Positions 14,921 through 20,318 of a stretch of 20,318 nt of DNA are shown one piece after another (position 1 is the stretch's first letter; every line of letters begins with the position of its first letter). The DNA comes from an uncultured Eubacteriales bacterium (GTDB lineage Bacteria; Bacillota; Clostridia; Oscillospirales; Oscillospiraceae), in contig URGI01000033.1 of the NCBI GenBank assembly GCA_900547315.1, forward strand, positions 1 to 20,318. The letters run 5' to 3'. A program made the position numbers and the translations under genes. The notes below the pieces were generated by a model. The model was not told where the DNA came from. It searched no databases and saw only the letters and a program-made list of their open reading frames with translations.

Positions 14921-15580
14921 TCACACTATCTCGTCCTTGCGAAACCACATATTGTCGAACAGAACATTCTCCGCGAGAACCGAATATCTCGGCCAATCCT
15001 CAACATCCTCCATATCGGCGGGTATCATTTCAAGGAACGAGCCGCGGGTCTCATAGTACCGGATGATGCCGTAGCCCTTGGAGACGAGCAGCTGCGTCGT
15101 TTCATCATCCACCGGATATGGGAAGACGAAATACACCTGTGTGAAAACGCCCTTGTACTCTTCGAGCATATCAAGCTTTTTCTGAAAATCCTCAACGCCG
15201 TAGAACGCGGCAATGCACTCGCGCACGGAGTTGCGGTACTTCACATTGCGGCAACGCGGCTTCTCGCCCGTGAGGTCAAGCTCGATCCAATCGCGCGACG
15301 CGGCGTCTTCCAGCACGGAGCCGACAAAAGCGAGCGAATAGCCGCAGCGCTCGACCAGATCGTCCACGTCTACCCAATCCCCTGCGTGGAGGTACTGAAG
15401 TATCCCGCACGGGGCATAGCCCATCTGTGTGCGCCACTGAAGCTCGCGGAATATCGGCAGAACGGCGACGACATCCGCAAAGCAGTCGGTACCGAACAGC
15501 TTCTGATTTATGGTCGTGAAGTATCCTCTTCCGGAGAAGTATGCAGATATGACCGTTTTATATGCATTACTTTGTTCCAT
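14921..15580 (-). CDS. Unrecognised 219-residue protein
   Basis: I do not recognise this protein. It is soluble, acidic, without signal peptide or membrane segment, and without a Cys motif. Residues around 60-100 (an alpha-rich stretch beginning Tyr-Leu-His-Ala-Gly-Asp-Trp-Val, then Val-Asp-Asp-Leu and a segment ending Arg-Asp-Trp-Ile-Glu-Leu) have the pattern of a winged-helix domain. The N-terminal part has a Phe-Ala-Asp-Val-Val-Ala-Val strand that could belong to an alpha/beta fold. Codon use matches its neighbours. No good Shine-Dalgarno sequence lies before the ATG, and the gene starts 13 bases after the ferredoxin-like gene's stop, so translation may be coupled. Position directly before cooC, hypB and mrp suggests a regulatory or maturation role; this is inference. 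Confidence 0.8.
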   Translation of the reverse strand: MEQSNAYKTVISAYFSGRGYFTTINQKLFGTDCFADVVAVLPIFRELQWRTQMGYAPCGILQYLHAGDWVDVDDLVERCGYSLAFVGSVLEDAASRDWIELDLTGEKPRCRNVKYRNSVRECIAAFYGVEDFQKKLDMLEEYKGVFTQVYFVFPYPVDDETTQLLVSKGYGIIRYYETRGSFLEMIPADMEDVEDWPRYSVLAENVLFDNMWFRKDEIV

Positions 15581-15593
15581 GGCAGATCGGTTT

Positions 15594-15992
15594 TCAGTCG
15601 TCGATGTAGACTATCTTTTCTTCGTAATCCGGCTCCCAGCACTTGCTGCCGTCGGCGAGGACGGTGCAGTTGAGCAGGTAGCTCGGACGCTCTATCTTTG
15701 CTCTGGGCAGGTGACGCTTCGCCGGTACAAAGGTGATGGCATTCTTGGGACATGCCTTCACGCACTCCTGGCATCCGTCGCACTCTCACATGCGCATGGC
15801 CTTCGCCATGTGCGGGATATCCTGAAGGGATTTGGGCCAGTTCTCGGTAACAACGGGAGTATCAGTATTTATGAACATGATGCAGTTGTGGCCGTGGTCG
15901 ATGCAGGCATGGACGCAGTTGAGGCACTCAAGCGCATTGCCGCACACTTCATGGTCGATTATAATATTGTGCATCGGAGTAGTATAAGCCAT
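15594..15992 (-). CDS. Ferredoxin-like dicluster protein with in-frame UGA (codon 69)
   Basis: Read through one UGA (plus 15786-15788), the frame gives 132 residues with two Fe-S motifs. The first is Cys17-x5-Cys-x2-Cys-x3-Cys30, with an unusual first spacing. The second, Cys71-x2-Cys74-x2-Cys77-x3-Cys81-Pro, is a standard 4Fe-4S motif and starts two codons after the UGA. The frame stays open for 63 more codons with protein-like composition to its own TGA. The UGA sits where a Cys would make a plausible sequence, so selenocysteine is possible, and a SECIS-like hairpin follows. A nonsense mutation or base-call error is the alternative. AGGAGG precedes the ATG. If UGA stops translation, the product is a 68-residue fragment lacking the canonical motif. 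Likely role is electron transfer within this cluster. Confidence 0.65.
15749..15779 (-). promoter_or_regulatory. SECIS-like hairpin downstream of the in-frame UGA
   Basis: Starting 7 bases after the UGA, the mRNA can pair GAC with GUC and, after a two-G bulge, AUGCC with GGCAU. The 13-base loop begins AGG, 17 bases after the UGA. Bacterial SECIS elements lie at about this distance and need a G among the first loop bases. The stem is short and made partly of coding-constrained Cys codons, so chance formation is quite possible. Confidence 0.3.
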
Positions 15993-16033
15993 GATTTATC
16001 CTCCTAATTATTATACTTCACGCGCCTGTCGGT

Positions 16034-16867
16034 TTACCAAACGTCTACCAGAGAGGGGAAGGTGTCGCGGGAGACGAGCTTGAGCGCGCCGTACTTACAT
16101 GCGGTGCGGCACAGTCCGCAGCCGAAGCACTTGAACTGGTTGACGGTGACGATATCCTTGAGCGGGCTGTACTGTATGCCGCCGTACTGGCACTTTATGA
16201 TACATGGAGCCTCGTTCTTGCAGCCGGCCGCGCACTTCTTGGGATCGACAACAGCGACGTACTCCGCTTTGTTGTACTCGACCGTTGCGCCGCGGTAAGC
16301 GCGAGCCTTGTACGCCTGGCAGTCAAAGGCGTTGCAGAAGCAGAAGCAGAGAGGCGGCTTACCGTCGGAATCGGTACCGGCGTCAAATATGGAGATGACG
16401 AGTCCCTGAGCATAGCGCTCGCGGCAGAGCTTTCTCGCCTCCTCCTTGTTGATGACCATGGAGTCGGTCTCCCAGGGGCGCTCGGCTCTGGTGCGGTCAA
16501 CGTCGCGGTCAAAGAACATGCAGCCGTAGAAATCGCCGAAGCCGAAGTAACGGCGGCAGCCGCAGTGCTGAAGGATGAAGCGGTCGCCGGGGGCGACGTC
16601 GATTATCTGGAGCGCGTCCTCCAGAGGTACGACCTGGCCGGCCTGCTGGAGCATGGTGTCGATGGCCATATTCAGATAGCCCTCGTTGCCCATATCAACA
16701 GGCCCCTGAGGATCCTTTCCGCCCCACTCGAAGGAGTTGCGGGAGGCGCCGGTAAGGTTCATATAGCCTACGGCATGGCCGGGCTTTTTGACCAGCTCTG
16801 GGTCAAAGTTTGCGGGGTTGAGATACCACTTTGTTCCGTTGCCGTATTCAACGCAGTATTTGCACAT
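16034..16867 (-). CDS. Cys-rich iron-sulfur protein with C-terminal dicluster ferredoxin domain (type B)
   Basis: A 277-residue soluble protein with at least 18 Cys in motifs. In order: Cys2-x2-Cys5; Cys102-x-Cys104-Arg-Arg with Cys116; a segment resembling 'KEEA...GLV' of related proteins; Cys174-x-Cys176-x-Cys178 with Cys183; an irregular cluster Cys212-x3-Cys-x5-Cys-x3-Cys226; and a standard 4Fe-4S motif Cys247-x2-Cys-x2-Cys-x3-Cys257. The layout matches the other Fe-S protein in this cluster (18939-19811), so they are likely paralogues. I start at 16867, behind a perfect AGGAGG, not at the in-frame ATG at 16894, which has no ribosome site. It probably moves electrons between a donor and the cluster's unknown reductase. 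No catalytic function can be assigned. Confidence 0.85.
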   Translation of the reverse strand: MCKYCVEYGNGTKWYLNPANFDPELVKKPGHAVGYMNLTGASRNSFEWGGKDPQGPVDMGNEGYLNMAIDTMLQQAGQVVPLEDALQIIDVAPGDRFILQHCGCRRYFGFGDFYGCMFFDRDVDRTRAERPWETDSMVINKEEARKLCRERYAQGLVISIFDAGTDSDGKPPLCFCFCNAFDCQAYKARAYRGATVEYNKAEYVAVVDPKKCAAGCKNEAPCIIKCQYGGIQYSPLKDIVTVNQFKCFGCGLCRTACKYGALKLVSRDTFPSLVDVW

Positions 16868-16898
16868 ATGTTTGACCTCCTGAATAATATTCATGTCC

Positions 16899-16966
16899 GC
16901 AGACTCCCGTTAAGAAGCCGATGCATAAAGCGTCAGCTTCTTAACTATACAGCATTCGGAGTCTGC
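16899..16966 (-). other. Nested intercistronic hairpin between MFS and Fe-S genes
   Basis: A 10-bp perfect stem (16909-16918 with 16936-16945) continues after one mismatch into a 5-bp stem around an ATAAA loop. Outside it, a 9-bp perfect stem (16899-16907 with 16958-16966) encloses the whole, leaving a 12-base single-stranded side. No T-run follows on either strand, so it is not an intrinsic terminator. It fills almost the whole gap and may stabilise or process the mRNA. Confidence 0.65.
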
Positions 16967-16978
16967 GTGTCTATGGTT

Positions 16979-18217
16979 TTATTTCCCTAACTTTTTCATT
17001 GGGTTAACGGCCAGCGCAAGGAACAGTACGACCATACCGACAGCGCCTATAACCGCCGCCACGGTGAAGCCGTTTGCGAAGCTGCCGGTGCCAGTGATAA
17101 CACGGCCGACGACCTGAGACGCAAGAGCCGCGCCGCCCCAGAAAGCACCGCCGGAGAAGATGGGGTTTATCTGGTTGAGGTTCTTGTTGCCGAACAGTAT
17201 CGGGGTAATGGTCGGGCAGATATTGGTGATGACGCCGCCGGAAACGCAAAGAACGGAGCAGATGATGGCCATCACTACGGTGACGTGAGTCGGGAACACA
17301 AAAGCGTACAGCAGGCAGCCCGCTGCGAGGGGAACACCGGTGAAGAGGATCAGACCCTTGATGCCGATCTTGTTGACAAGCGCGCCGCCGACAAGGATGA
17401 ACACGATGCCGACCAGCTGCATGATGCCCTGCATGGAGGACGCCACGGACTGGCTCATGCCGCAGTTGACAAGGTAGGTGACCATGTAGGTGCAGAGGCC
17501 CTGATACATGATGGTGAGGAAGAGTATGCCGAGGAACACGAACCAGAAGGCCGGAGTCTTGAGCGCCTGGCCGAGGGTGAGGCCGGGGACATCTTCGGTA
17601 TTGCCTGCCGCGGCAGATGCAGCAGCGCCGTCAGCCTTGGGCATTTCGGTCTTGGGGATGAGCGCATAGGCGACGAGGTTGCACAGGACGATAACGACGC
17701 CCATAACGAGGTAGACGTTGCGCCAACCCATAACGGGGATGAGTGCGCCGGGGATGAAGGAGAACGCAGCGGCGCCGAGAGCAGCGGACGCGAGGACTAC
17801 TGCGATGATGGTCGGGGTCTTTTTGCCGTAGTCGCCGAAGTAGGGGCTGACAGCCGCGACACCCATTGCGTGGGTACCGAGACCCAGAGTGGAGCCGCCC
17901 AGCAGACCTGCGACTATAAGCATCCAGACCGCGCTGGAGAAGTAGTGGATCAGGCAGTAGCCCGCGGAAAGTATGGCGCAGACAAGGAACAGGGTACGCG
18001 GTGCAACCTTCTTGAGCATCGGGCCGACAAGGAAGGTCGACCAGATGAACGCCATTGCGCAGCCGAAGGTTGCGGCGAGAGCGATGGTTGCAATGCTGGA
18101 TTCGGGCCAGGTGGTCACGAAGCTGGAAAGGAATATCGTAAAGGTGGAGTTCATGCCCATATTGGCGAACAGTGCTATGCACGCGCCGATGGCAGCTTTC
18201 TTGGCTTTGGTATTCAT
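16979..18217 (-). CDS. MFS transporter, oxalate/formate antiporter-like
   Basis: A 412-residue major facilitator with about twelve transmembrane helices in two halves joined by an Ala-rich, hydrophilic loop (about 195-215). The loop region between helices 2 and 3 and the Gly-rich helices (for example around Gly-Leu-Gly-Thr-His-Ala-Met-Gly) fit the OFA family of carboxylate transporters, whose model member exchanges oxalate for formate. There is no signal peptide beyond the first helix. A purine-rich AGAGAGGAAAAG precedes the ATG. It lies among the Fe-S and nickel-maturation genes and is the only transporter in the cluster, so it probably imports the pathway's substrate or exports its product. 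The actual solute is unknown. Confidence 0.87.
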   Translation of the reverse strand: MNTKAKKAAIGACIALFANMGMNSTFTIFLSSFVTTWPESSIATIALAATFGCAMAFIWSTFLVGPMLKKVAPRTLFLVCAILSAGYCLIHYFSSAVWMLIVAGLLGGSTLGLGTHAMGVAAVSPYFGDYGKKTPTIIAVVLASAALGAAAFSFIPGALIPVMGWRNVYLVMGVVIVLCNLVAYALIPKTEMPKADGAAASAAAGNTEDVPGLTLGQALKTPAFWFVFLGILFLTIMYQGLCTYMVTYLVNCGMSQSVASSMQGIMQLVGIVFILVGGALVNKIGIKGLILFTGVPLAAGCLLYAFVFPTHVTVVMAIICSVLCVSGGVITNICPTITPILFGNKNLNQINPIFSGGAFWGGAALASQVVGRVITGTGSFANGFTVAAVIGAVGMVVLFLALAVNPMKKLGK

Positions 18218-18263
18218 AATACTTTTCCTCTCTGTATTTGATTTTCCCGTTGCTGTTTCAGTC

Positions 18264-18599
18264 TCAGGTTCTGGGGCGGCAGGAATAGACCTTGAACTTG
18301 CCGTCCTGCTCCTCTTCGACAGTGCCGCGGCACTCGAGCACGTGGCCGACTATCTCGATATTGTAGGCCATGCTCTTTCCGTCGGGAGCCATTTCGATTA
18401 TCGTCGCCTTGGGAGCGGCGGCGCACATGGTGGTAAAGGTTGCGAGAATCGCTTCCTTGCCCTCGAGGTACGCGGGAGTTCCGGTCAGCAGCTTCGCGGC
18501 CTCGTCATCAAAGACGCAGCCCTCGTCCACCCAGCAGTCGGCGATGCCCTGTGCATCGTGTGCGTTCATGCGGTCAACGTACTTTTCAAGAATGTTCAT
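18264..18599 (-). CDS. NTF2/SnoaL-like small protein
   Basis: A 111-residue protein with the cone-shaped NTF2-like fold pattern. An N-terminal helix contains the typical Asn-Ala-His-Asp-Ala-Gln-Gly-Ile-Ala-Asp-Cys-Trp sequence, then a short strand (Gly-Cys-Val-Phe-Asp-Asp), a helix before Glu-Ala-Ile, and C-terminal beta strands. The family includes ketosteroid isomerase, SnoaL-type cyclases, dehydratases and non-catalytic binding proteins. Which applies here cannot be told, since catalytic residues vary. AAGGAG overlaps the end of the upstream gene, so it is co-expressed with the 102-residue protein. Its pocket would suit a small hydrophobic or aromatic substrate; this is inference. Confidence 0.85.
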   Translation of the reverse strand: MNILEKYVDRMNAHDAQGIADCWVDEGCVFDDEAAKLLTGTPAYLEGKEAILATFTTMCAAAPKATIIEMAPDGKSMAYNIEIVGHVLECRGTVEEEQDGKFKVYSCRPRT

Positions 18600-18611
18600 A
18601 GCTTTTTCTCC

Positions 18612-18920
18612 TTAGTCTACAAATACGCCCTGAATTATCGGCGGCGTGTCCGTGAAATCGAGCTGCTTGTCGAGTATCTCGACGAAATTGTGGCGGTTGA
18701 GACTGTCAAAGCCGCTTATACGGTCATTGAAGTCGAAGTAGACAAGACCTCTGAAGCTGGTGCCGAATATCGGCTGGGTATCGACGAAGTCCGCGTGGCC
18801 GCAGCCATAGCCGAGCAGTTCGTCGCCGAGACGCTCCTTGACCCAGTCCACATAGGGGCGCAGGCCGTTCTCATCAAATCTCTTGGCGTCCTTGGGATAT
18901 ATAAAATAAACTCTATACAT
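18612..18920 (-). CDS. Small EthD/dimeric alpha-beta barrel-like protein
   Basis: A 102-residue soluble protein. The opening strand Met-Tyr-Arg-Val-Tyr-Phe-Ile-Tyr-Pro followed by an Arg-Phe-Asp-Glu-Asn segment, and the alternating helices and strands, resemble EthD-type or other dimeric alpha-beta barrel proteins. This is a weak recognition. No catalytic residues can be named. A perfect AGGAGG lies before the ATG, and the gene is 18 bases from the Fe-S gene upstream and 12 from the NTF2-like gene downstream. The pair of small barrel-like proteins is reminiscent of accessory or enzyme components in polyketide, aromatic or steroid modification loci, though no such function is shown. Confidence 0.8.
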   Translation of the reverse strand: MYRVYFIYPKDAKRFDENGLRPYVDWVKERLGDELLGYGCGHADFVDTQPIFGTSFRGLVYFDFNDRISGFDSLNRHNFVEILDKQLDFTDTPPIIQGVFVD

Positions 18921-18938
18921 GGCAATTCCTCCTAAGAT

Positions 18939-19811
18939 TTACAGATCCATTTTGTACTCGTCCAGAGGCAGACCGCCGACCTGCGGGTCAAGACGCTTGA
19001 GCAGGTCGTCAACAGCCGCCTTGACGTCGGCTATCTCGACGGTTATCGCCTTCTGCGGGCAGTTGAGAGCACAGCAGGAGCAGCCCTTACATGCCGCCTC
19101 GTTCCAAACGGGCACGCCGTCGACTATCTTCAACGCGTGGTTGAAGCACTTCTCAACACAGGTGCCGCAGCCGATGCACTTGTTCGCATCGACCTTGACG
19201 GTCAGGCCGTCGAGCTTCTTGAAGCGATCCTGCGCTTCGCCGCGGATCATGCCCTGGCGGTAGTTGTTGAAGTTGGTGCAGCAACACTCGCAGCAGAGAC
19301 ATACGGTCAGGAACGGGCTGGTGAAATCGACGTCCCAGTAGATGTGGTCATAGAAGACGTGGCCGATGAAAGGCATCAGGCCGTCGTCCACAGCTTTGTG
19401 CAGGTGCGCGATGGCTTCCTCGACGGTCGCATGATAGCACAGGTCGCTCGACTCCTCGGCAGTGGCCGCGCCGATGTGGATGCAGCCGATGTTTTTGTCG
19501 TGCTCGGTGCAGTTTTTCGCGTCGCGGCAGGTACATGTCTTGCTGATTATGCGGTGGGGAGAACGGCGAATGAGCTCCTCGATGACCGCGACAGGCAGCG
19601 GGGATCCCTCGGAGCCAACGTTGACAGACGCGGGCAGGAAGGTCATGTCCAGAAGATCAGGGTTGGAGAAAGCTGCGGTCACAGCCTCAGCTCTTGACTC
19701 TTTATACAGCTCGGAGTGGGACAGGATGGTACCCATCTGGAACTCGCGCGCCATCGTTTCAAGATGGTCGGCATTCCATGTGGAGCGTTCACCCTTCTTG
19801 GCAATACTCAT
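18939..19811 (-). CDS. Cys-rich iron-sulfur protein with C-terminal 2[4Fe-4S] ferredoxin domain (type A)
   Basis: A 290-residue soluble protein. The N-terminal two-thirds carries Cys93-x-Cys95-Arg, Cys101 and Cys110, then a dense cluster Cys171-x-Cys-Cys-x-Cys-Cys-Cys178. The C-terminal domain is a standard bacterial dicluster ferredoxin with Cys212-x2-Cys-x2-Cys-x3-Cys222 and Cys241-x2-Cys244-x2-Cys247-x3-Cys251-Pro. The Cys-x-Cys-Arg, Cys-rich, double-ferredoxin layout recurs in uncharacterised redox proteins of anaerobes, as far as I recall. The other Fe-S protein here (16034-16867) has the same order of elements. It follows hypA by 19 bases. The upper Cys clusters may hold a non-standard Fe-S or metal site. 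Probable role is electron transfer to the unknown enzyme. Confidence 0.88.
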   Translation of the reverse strand: MSIAKKGERSTWNADHLETMAREFQMGTILSHSELYKESRAEAVTAAFSNPDLLDMTFLPASVNVGSEGSPLPVAVIEELIRRSPHRIISKTCTCRDAKNCTEHDKNIGCIHIGAATAEESSDLCYHATVEEAIAHLHKAVDDGLMPFIGHVFYDHIYWDVDFTSPFLTVCLCCECCCTNFNNYRQGMIRGEAQDRFKKLDGLTVKVDANKCIGCGTCVEKCFNHALKIVDGVPVWNEAACKGCSCCALNCPQKAITVEIADVKAAVDDLLKRLDPQVGGLPLDEYKMDL

Positions 19812-19830
19812 ATCTTTTTTCTCTCTTTCT

Positions 19831-20217
19831 TTAAGTTGGGCTTCCGGCTTGGTTTTCGCCGCGGTGGAACTCGAGTCCTTCGATCTGAAGCTCCCTGCCG
19901 GAAACTAGATCCGTTTCGGGGCTGCTGCAGGCAGTACACACCGTTTCCGCACCCACGAACTCAAAATGCGTAAAGCTCAGCTCGTGGCCACAGCGTCTGC
20001 AGCGGTAAACTATCGGGATCCTACGCATTTTTAGTTCGGAGCCTTCCAGCGGCGTACCGGCGGAGAATTTCTTGTAATACTTTATGACCCATTCATCCTG
20101 CAGGTCATGCATCTCGCCGACGGCCAGACGTACCGCGGCAACATGCTCTATGCCGTTGCTTGCTGCGATCTTCGAGGCCATCTTCACTATCGGATATACC
20201 ACGGACAGCTCATGCAT
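19831..20217 (-). CDS. hypA: HypA, nickel-delivery metallochaperone
   Basis: A 128-residue HypA/HybF protein, the nickel metallochaperone that works with HypB. The N-terminal Met-His-Glu is conserved, with His2 as the nickel ligand, so the start is certain. The zinc site is formed by Cys-Arg-Arg-Cys-Gly (about 73-77) and Cys-Thr-Ala-Cys (about 93-96). The C-terminal Gly-Arg-Glu-Leu-x-Ile is also typical. An AAAGGGG sequence lies upstream, somewhat far from the ATG, with a small GC-rich repeat between. It is the first gene of the minus-strand cluster visible here, while its partner hypB lies near the far end. I find no convincing promoter in the 101 bases before it, so the operon may start outside the window. 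Confidence 0.95.
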   Translation of the reverse strand: MHELSVVYPIVKMASKIAASNGIEHVAAVRLAVGEMHDLQDEWVIKYYKKFSAGTPLEGSELKMRRIPIVYRCRRCGHELSFTHFEFVGAETVCTACSSPETDLVSGRELQIEGLEFHRGENQAGSPT

Positions 20218-20318
20218 CCGGCGCAGCGCCCCTTTCTGTTCTTTCTTTTGCGCGAAACAATAATCCGGATTTTCGAACGCATTTAAAAATCCTACCGGCC
20301 AAGCAGGAATTAATGCCC

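Noticed and set aside
15786..15788. UGA reassigned as a sense codon genome-wide
   Set aside because: marR, the first exporter gene, hypB and mrp all end in TGA at natural family lengths, several overlapping the next start. UGA is a normal stop in this organism.
15508..15789. 93-codon minus-strand open frame starting near the in-frame UGA
   Set aside because: It uses another frame, overlaps both the ferredoxin tail and the start of the next gene, and has no Fe-S motif or protein-like composition. The frame carrying the Cys motif is the real one.
15594..15992. Frameshift as the cause of the broken ferredoxin frame
   Set aside because: The Cys motif downstream lies in exactly the same frame as the start, so no insertion or deletion is needed. 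Only a single codon is in question.
15993..16050. Separate promoter for the ferredoxin-like gene (TATAAT-like on the minus strand near 16010)
   Set aside because: The -10 box is good, but the best -35 candidate (TTGGTA) is 19 bases away and weak. I do not claim it, though internal initiation is possible.
16868..16894. ATG at 16894 as start of the second Fe-S protein
   Set aside because: It lacks a ribosome site, while AGGAGG lies at the ideal distance before the ATG at 16867, inside the supposed extra codons.
20218..20318. Promoter directly upstream of hypA
   Set aside because: The best boxes match the consensus poorly. Only a 10-bp palindrome (AATCCGGATT, 20262-20271) stands out, which may be chance. 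The operon may begin outside the window.

Overview
The window reads as a GC-rich, strictly anaerobic Gram-positive bacterium, most likely a member of the Clostridia. This rests on strong AGGAGG-type ribosome sites, two YhgE/Pip-family proteins, a MarR-controlled heterodimeric ABC exporter of the Firmicutes type, and a dense set of clostridial-style iron-sulfur and nickel-maturation genes. Nothing here fixes genus or species. I see no tRNA, rRNA, CRISPR array, insertion sequence or phage gene.

Left part (1-6351): a PAP2-family membrane phosphatase gene with a clear promoter ends at a terminator shared with a convergent three-gene operon. That operon (minus strand, promoter at 6191-6219) encodes two YhgE/Pip-type membrane proteins flanking a small two-helix membrane protein.

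Middle part (6352-12576): a metal-dependent amidohydrolase is divergent from a MarR regulator. The MarR gene overlaps the first gene of an ABC exporter pair, so regulator and pump form one operon. The exporter is asymmetric: one subunit has lost its catalytic Glu and switch His, and the other has an altered signature motif. The stretch after the exporter holds a terminator and, on the opposite strand, a candidate orphan small RNA with promoter, hairpins and terminator. A small DUF378 membrane protein follows.

Right part (12577-20217): eleven consecutive minus-strand genes. In transcription order these are hypA, a dicluster Fe-S protein, an EthD-like small protein, an NTF2/SnoaL-like small protein, an MFS transporter of the oxalate/formate-antiporter type, a second related Fe-S protein, a ferredoxin-like gene with an in-frame UGA, an unrecognised 219-residue protein, cooC, hypB and mrp. 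HypA and HypB deliver nickel, CooC is the nickel-loading ATPase known from CO dehydrogenase, and Mrp is an Fe-S carrier ATPase. No nickel enzyme, hydrogenase or CO dehydrogenase is visible. The cluster therefore looks like the accessory, electron-transfer and uptake part of an unrecognised Ni/Fe-S-dependent pathway acting on an imported small molecule. That reading is inference.

The most unusual feature is the ferredoxin-like gene (15594-15992). Its frame is interrupted by one UGA two codons before the first Cys of a complete 4Fe-4S motif. It is a candidate selenocysteine codon, with a SECIS-like hairpin just downstream. The alternatives are a point nonsense mutation or a base-call error.
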